The translations under genes and the position numbers were made by a program. A DNA stretch of 64,000 bases from Castor canadensis (taxonomy: Eukaryota > Chordata > Mammalia > Rodentia > Castoridae), in the NCBI RefSeq assembly GCF_047511655.1, contig NC_133396.1, positions 128,163,490-128,227,489 on the forward strand, read 5' to 3'. This document shows positions 49,430-61,012 of this stretch, in pieces; the stretch's first letter is position 1; the number at the start of each line of letters is the position of its first letter. Below the pieces are notes generated by a model. It worked only from the letters and a program-made list of their open reading frames with translations, did not search any database and was not told the DNA's origin.

Positions 49430-49735
49430 AGCTGTCCCTTGGAATCTGCAGATTACTTCTATACTGAACTCACAGATGCTCACGTCTCGCCTCCAAAATG
49501 CTATAGTATTGTACATAACCTATGGAAATCATATTCCTTAAATCATGTCTAGATTACTCAGTAACTACTATGACGTAAATGCTTTGTAAATAGTTGCACT
49601 TAGGGAATAATGACAAGAAAAACATCTATACATCTTCAGCACCGATGCCAAACTTTTTGTATTTTTGATCCACAGTTGGTTGAATCCATGGATGTGCAAC
49701 CCACAGTTGCAGAGGTACCACTAAGGAGAGGCAGA
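49430..49735 (+). mobile_element. Tigger-like DNA transposon remnant
   Basis: 'tcccttggaatctgcagatt', 'aatagttgcacttagggaat' and 'gatccacagttggttgaatc' near the right end: the same nonautonomous family as 20028-20447. Confidence 0.7.
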
Positions 49736-49792
49736 TCATGGGTCTCACACACAAACTCACAAACCAGTCTCTGGGGGATGGGATGGAATGTC

Positions 49793-50016
49793 TTCTTTTT
49801 TTTTTTTCCCCTCTGGTGGTATTGGTGTTTAAACTCAGGGCCTCATGCTTGTTAGGCAGGCACTCTACCACTTGAACCACTCCACCAGCCCTTTTCTTGT
49901 GTTCAGTTTTTTGAGATAGGGTCTCTGGAACTATTTACCTAGGCTGGCTTTGAACCTCCTGATCTATGTCTCCTGAGTAGCTAGGATTACAGGTGTGAAG
50001 CAACTGGCACCGGGAG
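49793..50016 (-). mobile_element. Dimeric SINE, antisense
   Basis: T-rich tail, 'tggtattggtgtttaaactc', 'cttgaaccactccaccagcc', then a B1-like unit ending 'caactggcaccggg'. Confidence 0.85.
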
Positions 50017-50105
50017 GATCTTGCAACCCACCAGGTGATTCTCACACACAGTTGGAGAAGCACTGCTAAATAAAAACTTTCAAGACTGCTTTTACATAGC
50101 ACTGT

Positions 50106-50463
50106 AATTTGAATATGTCTCCCAAAATTTGGAAACTTAATCCCGCCCCCCCCCCTTCCACAGTATCGGAAGGCGGGGCCTAACTAGAAGTGGCTAGCTC
50201 ATGAGGACTTCATTAAACAAGGGAGCTGGGACAGTCACTGGGGAAGCAGGTTTGTTATAAAAAAACTTAAAAGACTTTTGCTTTGTGGCTTTTGCACTCT
50301 TTTGCCCTTCTGCCTTGTCATGGCATGACACAGCAAGAAGGCCCACACCAGATGCCAGCCCCTTGGGCTTCCCAGCCTCTGGAACTGTAAGGGGTAAACT
50401 TTGTTCATTATAAATTACCCAGTTTATAGTATTCTGTTATAGCAGCACAAATAGATCAAGACA
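50106..50463 (+). mobile_element. Solo LTR of MaLR (MLT1-like) type
   Basis: Starts 'tgtaatttgaatatgtctcc' and ends 'agcacaaatagatcaagaca'. 'cagcctctggaactgtaagg' and 'cattataaattacccagttt' are typical of MLT1-type LTRs. No internal coding region is attached. Confidence 0.75.
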
Positions 50464-50504
50464 CATGAGGATTACATACATAGGGGAAATGTAGGAGGGA
50501 AAAA

Positions 50505-51165
50505 TCAGATATCTCCCCTTATCCTGGGGCAGGGTGTACATTCCAAGACCTTCCCAGTGGATGCCTGAAGCCTCTGTCATTGTTTTCTCTGCTTCATACA
50601 CAATCTTAATGGCTTTCCCACCTTACCTTAGCACTTATTCTGCACTGTGGCCATAACTTTTGCAGTTTCAGCTGTAATACCAAAATTGGCACAAATTTCT
50701 TTTTCTTCGTAATTTCAGACAGAAAAATTCATTCCTACTGTATAGATCTACCCAACTTTAGCATACAAATTTTCTTTCATCTTTTCAATTGAAGGAAGCA
50801 CCTCTCAGCTTCCTGATATCTGAATTCCAGCATCACTGCCCTTGCACTTTGGGGTATTATTAAGTAAAATAGGGGTTAGTTGAACACAAGCACTGGGATA
50901 CTAAGACAGTCAATCTGATTAGTGACCCGGTGACTAATGAGCAGGTAGCGCATACGGCGTGGATCCATTGGACAAAAGGATGATTCACATCCCAGACAGC
51001 TTGAGATTTCATCAGCACAGCACACAATTTAAAAATCTATGAAGTGTTTACTTCTAGAATTTTCCTTGTAATACTTTTGGATCACAGTTGATGGTGGGTC
51101 ACTGAAACCATGGCAAGTGAAACTGTGGATAAAGGGAAAGCTACTGTATTTACACATTGTATCAG
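50505..51165 (-). mobile_element. Tigger-type DNA transposon with decayed transposase start
   Basis: The ends resemble inverted Tigger termini ('tccccttatcctggggcagg' left, 'aactgtggataaagggaaag' right). The reverse strand between about 50600 and 50860 resembles the transposase N-terminus but with stops and frameshifts. The downstream part of the transposase gene is deleted. Confidence 0.75.
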
Positions 51166-51595
51166 TTCTGTACAGATGCACCTGTATAGACTGTAATCTG
51201 TACTGAAGCATGCAGTGGTACAGTGCCACATACAGAGTGCATGTACCGTATTTCTAAGGAAATAAGTAAAAGAGCATTATAATTGGCTGTGATATATTTG
51301 ATTTCACCCTGGAGATCAGACCACTGCAGACACTCCTAAATTCAAGGGGCCCTGGGGACTGGTGCTGGACTAGGATGGGAACTACGAGGTAGGAGAGAGG
51401 GTCTGCTTGAACCTAAGAATATCAGATCTCAGCAGAAGAGACCCCAGCCCAGCTTGCACTGGGCGGGGTCCCATGGTGGGGGGCACCTGGAGACAGTCCA
51501 GGAAGCAGGCAGCTCAGCCCATCCGGCACCGGGAGGGAGGGGTGGGAGCCAGGGCCTGCAGGGGGGCAGCAGTGGGGGCAGGGAGGGAGGAGGTA

Positions 51596-51905
51596 TTATT
51601 CTGGAGCTGAGGGCAGCAATTACATAACAAACAAACCCCGGCTCAAGCTGTGAATTAATCAAACCGCTGAAAATAAAACCTTCCTCTCAGGAACTTCAGA
51701 CAAAAGAAATGAAAACAACCAGGCTGGCTGGAAAATAAAAGGCAGCAGTGCTGAAAGGGGGACAAAGGAAACCAGACAATAGGGTGTTGGACAAAAGCAA
51801 TAAAGCCAAAGGAAGTGTGACAGGCGCACAATGAGGGCCTGTGGGCTTCTGATCCCTGCCGGCTCCGAGCCACCTCATCCCACACCCACGGCGGCCACCA
51901 GGTCA
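51596..51905. promoter_or_regulatory. Candidate regulatory block in SOX13 intron 1
   Basis: Repeat-free sequence with three ACAAA(A)G motifs (51700-51706, 51762-51768, 51791-51797) in under 100 bases, plus an AT-rich homeo/forkhead-like run at 51619-51637. SOX factors bind related sites. Function is inferred only. Confidence 0.3.
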
Positions 51906-52174
51906 CCTCCTCTATCCAGACTTGGGTCCTAAGGGCTTTTCTCCTTCATTCTGCCTAACCTCCCGGCCTTCCAGCTCTTGCTTCAAAGCCTTTCTCCCCA
52001 CTGCACCCAGAGACCCCAGCAGCAGTGGGATACCAGGTGAATGGTCAGGTGAATGGGCACGAAGGCTGAAGGCCACCCGGCTGGAGATGGTGACCGCCAT
52101 CCATCCCCCTGCTGCGTGCAGAGAGAGGTGGCAGAGGGGAGCATCTGTCCTGATTAACCCTAGGACCACACTGC

Positions 52175-52760
52175 TGAAGACCAGCGCCACTGTCCACATG
52201 TGGCTACCGAGCACCTGGAATGCGGCCAGTCCTGGCGGAAATGTGCTCTGCATGTCAAACACACCCAAGGTTCCGAGGGCTCAGTACACAGGGCAGAACA
52301 TAAACCAGCCATTCATAATTGGTGTCAATTACAAATTGAAATTAGATTTTGGATGGGTTGGGTTAGCTAAAACACATTTTAATTTTTTTTTGTGGTTTTT
52401 TTTATTTTTTAAGAGAACAGATGTTGCAATTTTAATTGATTCATCACAAAATCACTGACCAAACAAGTAACATTAATAAAAATTAATAAAATATTTTAAA
52501 TAATTGAAAAAACAGCAGTGCAGAAAATAGCATTCAAGTGGCTAAAACAAATTTTAAAAATTAATTTCACCAGTCTTTTCATACTTTCTTTCTTTTGGCA
52601 CTTCAAGGGATTGAACCCAGGACCTAACACAAGCTAGACAAACAGTCTACCACTGAACTACACCCACAGCTCTCTTTTCACACTTTTTAATGTAGCTGCT
52701 GAAGAGCTTAAATTACACAGGCGGGCACCCACACATTTCTGTTGGACAGCATGGCACTAG
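52175..52760. mobile_element. hAT-type (MER) DNA transposon, nearly full
   Basis: 'tccacatgtggctaccgagc' on the left, 'ttggatgggttgggttagct' in the middle, and 'ttttaatgtagctgctgaag' and 'ttctgttggacagcatggca' on the right match the layout of a common hAT MER element. An ID SINE interrupts it at 52595-52672. Confidence 0.7.
52595..52672 (-). mobile_element. ID-like SINE, antisense
   Basis: 'tggcacttcaagggattgaa' to 'ctgaactacacccacagctc', inserted in the hAT element. Confidence 0.75.
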
Positions 52761-53744
52761 GACATCTCCTGCCCTTGAGCTTCCACGGCCTTTTCCACCC
52801 ACCCCGCACACCCAACAGTACCTGCAGCTGACACTATGGGTTTGGGTTATCTCTGTATTAGGGAGCAGTTCCTGGGGCCCCCAATGCCTCAGCCTGGCCT
52901 CCAGCACAGCCCTGGTAGCAAAGAAAATAGTCCTGGTGGCTCGGAGGGGTCTATTTACCCCTCTTGGTGCCTACCAGGTAACCCCACCAGTCTAAGGCCT
53001 GACCATGCCTACTGGCATCTGGCTGACTTGCAGGCCTTGGGCGAATCCCTTAGTTGGTCTCCCCTGGACCCATTTGTGCAGAGAGAGTGGCACAGCCCAG
53101 GACTGGGGCCCCACCTAGACAGCACCTCCCTGAGTCTCACCTTTAGGGAGCAGAGTCTTCAGGCACCTTGTGCCTCTCCTTTGCTGTCCTAGAGCATAAG
53201 CTTGCTTCAAGAAGAACAGTGCCTTTCCCTGCCCTGTCACAGCCTTGATTGAGGGACCAAAGGCCCCAGCCTGTCAGAGCCAAAAAGGATGAAGTCTCTC
53301 TAGGAAAAGCATTAGCACTAGGCTCTAACCTTTACCAAGGGAGGGAAGGCCATCAGTGGTAAGTCCATGAAAAGAAGAGGACAAGGAGGAAGGAACAGAG
53401 CACTCTGCAGCCACTCTCTCTCAACTCTATCTGGGTCGCTTCACCTCTGCAGGCTTTGCCTGCAGAACAAGGATACTGGGGACATTCACAGAGCAGTTTG
53501 GAAAACTCACGGGCTTTTGCGTGCACTCACATAGGTAAAAGATCCTGTCTGACACCAGCTGACTTGTGAGGACCTCAGCAAGTTAATTAACCTCTCTGAG
53601 CCTCACCCATCAACTGGACACACTAACCAGTATCTCACAAGAGTTCAGAGAGTTAAATCATGCAAGGTGAGCATCCTTGAAGTTGTGCAGAACCTATAGG
53701 CTCTGAGTCATGCACTGGAGAGAAAGAAATGCCTCTGGTTAGAC

Positions 53745-53870
53745 AGACTGGGTATATCTGAATCCCAACTCCCACTATTAATTGCTGTGCTATCTTGAGC
53801 AAGTAACTTGATTTCCCCGAGCTGTTTTCTCCTCAGTAACATTTTACTGAATAAGAAAACCCAATACAAA
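53745..53870 (+). mobile_element. MIR SINE
   Basis: 'aattgctgtgctatcttgag' and 'caagtaacttgatttccccg' match the MIR core order. Confidence 0.6.
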
Positions 53871-54164
53871 GTGGCAAGCCTTCCACTAACCCTACGCTAT
53901 CAGATGTGCATGTTTTACATTCTCAATGTCCCTTGAATTTGGTCTTCAAAGTACTAATCAGTAATGATACCTTCACCCAGTACCCTGAGAACCCACTCTA
54001 CCTCACAGGAAAGCTACCTGTTTCTGCTCATCACTGAAGCCCCGGAGTCTAGCACTATGCCTGGAGCACAGCAGATGCTCAAAAAATACACTACAATGAT
54101 AAGAGCACAGCAGCACAGCACAAAGCAGACCTGGAAGGGATTTTCTTTTTTGTATAAAAACATG

Positions 54165-54247
54165 CATGTATATTGCACACACAGTGGTAGAACAAAGCCC
54201 TGGGTTTGCCTCCCAGCACCAGGACCACAAGAAAAAAAAAAAAAAAA
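54165..54247 (+). mobile_element. Partial ID-like SINE
   Basis: Only the 3' part of the tRNA-derived unit ('cagtggtagaacaaagccct', 'tttgcctcccagcacc') with a long A tail. Confidence 0.65.
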
Positions 54248-56726
54248 GCAGACTTGGATAAGTAATAGGAGATAAATACTATTATTATCATTATCCGAAA
54301 GATGGGCCTCTCTGCGCTCCCACACCCAGTTTTCCTCTGCTGCCTCTTCTTTGGACCTTGGTTCTATCTGAGTGACCTAAATCTCCCTCCACAGCAAAGC
54401 AAGACCATTTCATTTTGGTTTTACCTTGAATTGTAAGAAATATTTTCTACATTTTTTTGGATTTAAAGACCCTTTTGGATAGAGTTCTACTTTAATATCT
54501 TCTTTTCCGGGGACTAAAAATCTCTCAATTTCCTTTACCCCTTCCTTCCAAGGCACGCTCCATGTTGCAGCTATCCACAGGGTTTCTAAGCAGGCCTCAA
54601 AATCAGTTAACCACAACCATCTCCCACCCCAAATGCCCAGAAGCCAAGGACCCTTGGCCCACAACAGCCTTGAGTTCTCACCCTAGTCGAGGCCATAATC
54701 CCACAGGCTCCAGTGTGCCTTATCTCCCTCTCACCCAACATCACACCCATTTTGTAAATGGAAACTGGGGTCCAGATATGTCAAGTACATGTGGCTTATG
54801 GAGCTAGCACTGCTTCCAGACCATCCAGTCAGGGACTGAACAGCATTCCTGCTCTCTCCCCACTTCCCTTCTTGGGAACCCACCTCATAGGCCTTCTTCT
54901 GTCCTCCTTTCTCCTTGGTCTTACTACACCCAAGTCCTTAAAAGGTGCAGTCACCTAAGAAGGGGTTCCGACCACGTTCTCCCTGGATTTCAGAGCCTTG
55001 AGTCTGAGGCCCCCAAATCCAGTGGCTGGGTCAAAGCATAGAGAGGCGCCTCCAAGGAGGGCCAATGGCTCAGAGTGCAGCCTCTATGTACAGAGCAGAG
55101 TCCAGGTGCCTATCCTCCCCACAAACAATCCTCTCCCGTCAGACCTCCACCCACCCACTTGCAGGTGCACACACCGAGCCCCTTTCTACCCAAAACAAAT
55201 CATCAGCCACTTCCTCCTCTAATCAGTCGATGACAGACCCTGCTGGATTAGAATCAAAGGAGTCTTCACTCTCAGCCCTTCCTCCCTCCATAACCACTGC
55301 CTCCTCTCCCCTCAAACTATCTAGATGCAGAGAGAGATAAATTCCAGTCATGGTAGCATGACTGTGACTCACACCTGGGGCTTCAGGAAGACAGAATGAA
55401 CAGATAGCAGACCCTCCTAGGAGGGCTGCCAGGCACACAGCAAGCCCCTTACTGCTGGCTCCCACTTCTCAGCTCACCCTGAATGGGTGGTGCCAAGGGG
55501 CATCGGGCATCAGCAGGGAATGAGATCCACACGACTGGGGTGGGGCAGGGCCCCGGTCCCAGGGGAATGTCACTTCCTCTGAAAGCAAGCTCCAGAGAGT
55601 TGAGAGCCTCAGGCTGCCCTAAACAATAGTCCGAGGCGTGGGTGCCCAGAACAGTGCCCCGTGCCACATCCTGCCATTCTTCTCACAGGCCGCACCCTGC
55701 CACCCTTCCTGGCTACGCCCGATCCTATCTCTATGTTTACTCAGAGCTAGGAGCTGGGTTGGCTGCAGGCTTGGGACAAAGTTTTCCGGGCAGTCCCCTC
55801 ACCCCTTCTAGCTTCTGTGGACCTGTAGGGTATGGGGGACCCAGGTATGGCCTGGTCTGGTCTACTCAGCTCAGCGGGCAGCCAGCATTCCTAGTCCCTG
55901 GGCTGCTTTGGGGCTGGCCAAGGTGGTATTCACCTGGCCAGATGGTGGCTCAGTGAAGTCCCCAGCTCCTGTCCACCAGTCTAGGAGAGCAGGTGGCCTC
56001 CCACAGGTGTCCCTGGCCCAGATTCCAGCTCTGCCCTGAGCTTCCACCGTTGCTGGCACTTGGAGACCCAAGGGCATGAAGGAAAGAAGGGGCCAGGGAA
56101 AGAACCCCCCCCCCCACACACACCTGCTCCTCTCACCTCTGGGGTACTTGAATCTTGTCTCAACTCAGGGGGAAAAGTCAAAGAAAGACAGAGGGGACAA
56201 CTTGAAGGTGTTGAGGTTGCAACCCTCCTGCACCCCAACAGTCATCCTTATATTTCAGGGACCAGAGCCCAGCCCAAAACCAGGGCATACATTTCTTAGG
56301 TTCTTAATCCCAAGAAGCCTATGAAGACTAAGGCTTGCGGGGCTGGACCATGCAGAGCCCAGCAGTGGTGGCTCACTGATGCCCAAATCCACATCTTTCA
56401 TCTGTTGACTGATGTCCTGATCACTCTCCCTCTACTCCAAACAATGGGCTTTGGTCCAGCAAAGGCAGACTGGCCACTGTCTTCATTGCTTACAGGATGC
56501 CCGGAGTTTCTGACTGAGTTGTGAGCAAGGAAAAATGGGTCAAAAGAATCCAAGGCAGTTTTGGGAACTTGCTGGAAAGACTCTGCCTCTCAAAACTTAT
56601 TTTCTTCCTATATAAAATGGAGACTTCCATTTGATTAGAAGATAATATGCAATTAAAGAACTTGGTGGGGAATGGATGCAAGGGGGAGGAGAGAAGGGAG
56701 AGAGAGACCCAAAGCAGAGGGGGACC

Positions 56727-56747
56727 TCTCTCTCTCTCTCTCTCTTT
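56727..56747 (+). repeat. (TC)n microsatellite
   Basis: About ten TC units next to a purine-rich stretch on the left (56682-56715), giving a local hairpin-capable GA/TC pair. Confidence 0.8.
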
Positions 56748-56929
56748 CTCCCTCTCACCTGTGGGGTTCTGAGATACATACTTGGTCTTCATCGTTTCCT
56801 GGCACACTACATCTAGAATCCTTGGAATCTCCAAAATGACAAAGTCTTTTTTGTATGCTAATGACTGACTGAGGGCTGGCAGCCCCTAGGTAGCTATGGT
56901 TTGGGGGGCTGGTTACCGGAAAAACCAAA

Positions 56930-57475
56930 ACAGGATTAAGGTTGAGGCCTTTCAGCCCATCCCCCAACCTCTGGGGATGGGACAGGGCTGAAGATTAAGT
57001 TGATCAGACAACTGCCAAGGATGCCTCTGTAATGAAGCCTCCAATAAAAAGTGAAAAGGACAGGCTGGACAGCTTCTAGACAGCTTCTAATAGTGCAACA
57101 TACAGGGGTTCGTGGAGGGTGGTGCACCCAGAGAGAGCATGGAAGCACTTCACTCTGTCCCACCCACCCATCGTCTCCGTGCGCGTCTCTTCATCTGTAT
57201 CCCGTCACATCCTTTTCTCTTGAGTTCTGTGAGGTGCTCCAGTAAACTCATCAAACCAAGGAGGGGGTCGTGAGAACCCTAGTGTACCGTGGGTTGCCCA
57301 GAAGCAAAGGAAAAACCACCTGGGGCTGGCAATGGCGTGGGAAGTAGGGGGCATCTTGCGGGACTGAGCCCTCAACCATTGGGCACTGATAATCTTTCAA
57401 GTGGAATTAGAGGCCGCCCAGCCAGTCGCCACTGTAGAACTGACTGCTTGCTTGCTGATGCAGTGAAAGCATGCT
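56930..57475 (+). mobile_element. Ancient LTR (ERV-derived), subfamily not assigned
   Basis: 'aatgaagcctccaataaaaa', 'gtggtgcacccagagagagc', 'ttgagttctgtgaggtgctc' and 'ccaaggagggggtcgtgaga' follow a common mammalian LTR consensus. No viral genes are attached. Confidence 0.65.
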
Positions 57476-57639
57476 GTAAAGGTTCAGGCCGAGAAAATGA
57501 CTGGTGCTGTATCCTGAGACCTCCCCACCCCCAGAGCACAGGAGCAGGACCCTACTGCCCTCAGCAACATGCCCGTCCTACTGGCACATCCCAGGCTCTT
57601 CTGGACATGACTAAAAGAAAACAGATTTTGCTGTCACAT

Positions 57640-57880
57640 GGACTTATGACATGGACTTGTAGCTCTATACCATACACTTCTAGCTATATGACGGTTAGTT
57701 TCTTCATCTCTAAAATGAAGCAAATAGGGCCTGAGAGTGTAGCTCAGTGGGTAGAGCACTTGAACAGCACAAGCAAAGGGCTCTGGGTTCCATTCTACTG
57801 CAAAAAGTAAAATAAGAAAATTCTACCTCGTAGAATTATGGAGAAGATTAAATGTGATGGCAGAAAGTGTTTGCTCCCTG
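57640..57880 (+). mobile_element. MIR SINE split by an ID SINE
   Basis: MIR-like 'agtttcttcatctctaaaat' resumes after the ID-like insert (57725-57812, 'gagagtgtagctcagtgggt') as 'cctcgtagaattatggagaa'. Confidence 0.7.
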
Positions 57881-57926
57881 GGCCTGTCCCCTCCTCGCAT
57901 AGTCAGACAACCAAGAAGACCCAGAC

Positions 57927-57968
57927 TGCACATATGAATAAAAAATAAATAAAATAAAATAAAATAAA
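57927..57968 (+). mobile_element. LINE-1 micro-insertion with target-site duplication
   Basis: Only the last bases of the local L1 family (tgcacatatgaataa) plus an AAAAT-type tail. An 11-base duplication aagaccca[g/c]ac flanks it (57916-57926 and 57969-57979). Confidence 0.7.
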
Positions 57969-58094
57969 AAGACCCACACCTAAAGGACAACTGGGCACCT
58001 CATGGTTTTCCCCACCTGCTCCATGCAGGTTTCCTTCTCTTTGGCTTCGTCTCATACATCCCTAGTCAGGATGTCTGTTGTCTGAATGTCTTTT

Positions 58095-58315
58095 TATTTT
58101 TAAAAATATTTGTATTTATTTTTGTGGTGCTGCGGATTGAACTCAGGGCTTTGTATCTGCTAGGCAAGTGCTCTATCACTGAGCTACATCCCCAGCCCTT
58201 GTTTTTTTTTTTTTTTTTTGAGACAGAGTGTAGCCCAAGCTACCCTCACACTCTCGATCCTCTTGCCTCAAGTCCCTGAGTACTAGGATTACAGGTGTGT
58301 GATACCACACCTGGC
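58095..58315 (-). mobile_element. ID-like plus B1-like SINE, antisense
   Basis: 'gtggtgctgcggattgaact' to 'gagctacatccccagccctt' (ID), T run, then 'gagacagagtgtagcccaag' to 'gtgataccacacctggc' (B1-like). Confidence 0.85.
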
Positions 58316-58879
58316 GGACCAAATATCCTTTCAGTATCCCCAGCTACAGGGAACTCTCCCATGGCAAGTGCTTACCCTGCATTGTGGGCACCCAGGCCCC
58401 TACAGTGCTGACACGGATAGGCTGAAAGGATACAACATGCCAAGGACACCCCCACACACTCAGCACCATTGCTTATCTGCTGAGCCACTGTGCAATCCCT
58501 TTTCTGGCTGACACACAAAGGCTGCAGAGCACACTAACCCTCACCGCTCCCTCATTTCATCTGGAGCCCACCAGGGTGAGGTGCTGTTCTAGTAACCCCT
58601 GCAGCTCTCTGCCAACCCTGGGAGTGGAGGGGACAGTGGGAGAGGTAACCTCAGTCAGAGAAAAGTATAAGCAAGAGCAGTCTGCAAACAGCTGTGTTTA
58701 CCCTCCAGGCAGGATGGAACCTCATCTTTGCTAGACATCCCTTCCTACTGGTGCTGTGCTAGACTGGATAGCATGTGGCTTCTGCTTGGTGACAAGTCTA
58801 AGCCCCATAAACTAAGCTCCCAGGGTACAAACTGAAATGGAGACTCTGCAAACAGGCAGAGCAGAGGTTGAAAGCCCAG

Positions 58880-59040
58880 AGCCCTTCTGACTAGCCAACT
58901 CTAACTCTCTAAGCCTGCTACTTCCTTTATCTACAAACGTGACAAGTAATATGTAGCCCCAGTGTGGTTCTGAGCAGTCCGTGAGATAACACAGGCAAAG
59001 CCTGTGCCTGGCACACAGCTGAACATCTGTGATGGCCATT
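58880..59040 (+). mobile_element. MIR SINE
   Basis: 'ttcctttatctacaaacgtg' and 'gcctgtgcctggcacacagc' match the MIR core and 3' part. Confidence 0.65.
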
Positions 59041-59344
59041 ATCACTACAATTGAGGTTAGGAGGTTGAAAGGCAGAAAAGTGGGGAGCTGCTCTCCTCAT
59101 TGCTGCAGGGTGGTGAATACTTGAGGCCGGCTCTCAGAATCTCCACCTGTGCAGGCTGCTGGAGAACTAGCAAGTTACTCTATGTAAAATGCATAACACA
59201 ATGTCTGACCCATGGCGGATTGGTACTTAGTATTGTGATAGTGATTGATCAATTGAATGAATGAAGGAATAAAGCCTGCTTCTTTGCCTGCCAGAGCATC
59301 AGCCCCAAAGCAGGGTATGTTCTGAAGCGCCTGATCTCACATTT

Positions 59345-59459
59345 GTTGTTGATGTTTGAAACAGGGTCTTGCTACACAGCCCAGGCTGGCCTCAAACTCA
59401 CAACCTCTTGTCTCTGCCTCCCAAGTGCTGGGATTACAGATGTGCACCACCGTGCTTGA
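59345..59459 (-). mobile_element. B1 SINE, antisense
   Basis: 'acagggtcttgctacacagc', 'caggctggcctcaaactcac' and 'gtgctgggattacagatgtg': classic B1, one of the clearest rodent markers in the window. Confidence 0.9.
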
Positions 59460-60724
59460 CTCCCGAAAGCCCTTCTTACAGGTAGAGGAAATACTGGCCT
59501 TCTACACACCCCCACTACTTCCACAGCCCATTCCCAAAGTGGGCACCTCCAAACAGCATATTGGGGTCCCCGAGGGCTCAGGAAAGGTACAATTCTTTCC
59601 CTAGGTTCTCTTACCCAACCCACTGCAGGGGCAAGGAGATGGAGGGCAATGGAAATAGGTAAGCGATACAAAAAGGAAAGAAGTCAGCCACCAAGAAGGC
59701 CACCAGGCAGTGTTGGCAGGAGCACAGCCTGGTAACCTTCCAAACAAATAATCAGCAACACACTTAAACCTCATTCTCATCTCCCTGAGATTTACCTCTC
59801 TAAGACTCCACAGAAAACATGCCTTGAAGACAAGGTCTGGGGGCTCCCGGTCTGAGCTGATGTCAAGGAGAAACAAGGTGGCCAGCCCCACAGGAGGGAC
59901 CTGGATGCACTGGCCCTGTGCAAAGCAGCTGCTCAGCTCTGCTGTTTCCCCCATAGCCTCCTCCCGTACCCTGGTTCCGAGTGGGACACCATCCATGCTT
60001 TGGGTAGACCTAATCGCTACCATCTCCCCCAAACCAAGCTCACTCACCCCAATTTAGAAGCCCTTGCTCACATAGCATTTGTTCTTCCAGCGAACTAAGT
60101 GTTCCGTTCTTTTTCTCCGCAAAGGCCGCATTTCCTCTCCTATTATCTACCCCATCGGTGGCCGCAAAGCAAGCTTTCTTCTTTCTTTCTGTTATTTTCC
60201 TGGTCCCCTTTATTTATGGGTGTTGTGTTTCTCTTGGCTGTGGCTCCTCTTCAAAAGGGCAGAGAAGCAAGCAGAGGAGAGCAATATCATAGCCTCTCAT
60301 GGAGACTTCATCTAAAATGCTCAACAATCCCCAAAACACTCCATTTGCCAGGGGACTTCCATTTCCCATTACCAACATGCTTTAGAAACTGAGGCAGGTC
60401 CACCTTAACCAAGACTTGGCAAAGGGATGTGATCAGGTGTGACAAGGAGAGATCTTGACTTTTGGAAACCATGACACTGATAAGATTTAAACTGACATTC
60501 GAATCATTTCTTGAGTGTTGGGCATTAACCAATTAGACAAGACTCTTGGGACAACCAGATGAGTTGGCGATGCCAGCCACAAATTACTAGCAGTCACACT
60601 GATGTGCCTGGCTAATGACCCCTTCATCATAGTTAACTTTCTGAATATTTGCCAAGTATTAAATACTGTTTGATAACTTTTACTTATATTAATTCATTTA
60701 ATCTCCACAATTGTCTCATCTGAG

Positions 60725-61012
60725 GCAGGTTTGAACTCAGAGCTTCATGCTGGCTAGGCAGGCGCTCTACCACTTGAGCTAAGCCTCCAGTCCTTTTTAC
60801 TTTAGTTACTTTGAGGATAGGGTCTAGCATTTTTGAAGCACAGTGCCCCTATTTATGCTTCCCTTGCAGCTGGCACAACAGGTGCAATCCATCGTGCTCA
60901 CCTATTGGCTGAGATGGGGTCTCACTAACTTTTTGCCTCGGCTGGCCTTAAACCACAATCTTCCTCATCTCTGCCTCTCAAGTAGTTGGGATTACAGGCA
61001 TGACCAGCACAG
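60725..61012 (-). mobile_element. Dimeric SINE, antisense, extended
   Basis: ID-like unit ('ggtttgaactcagagcttca'), a partial unit, then a B1-like unit ('gagatggggtctcactaact' to 'ggcatgaccagcac'). Confidence 0.75.

Larger units (their letters stand above)
52761..56925. other. Mostly unique part of SOX13 intron 1
   Basis: Contains a MIR-like piece (53745-53870), a partial ID (54165-54247), a C/CA run at 56107-56123 and a TC microsatellite (56727-56747). No exon was recognised. Confidence 0.5.

Noticed and set aside
51922-52458. 178-codon plus-strand frame in SOX13 intron 1
   Set aside because: Its second half is translated hAT repeat and AT-rich sequence. No conserved motif.
56930-57475. 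Possible endogenous retrovirus with genes
   Set aside because: Only LTR-type sequence is present. No gag, pol or env reading frames flank it.
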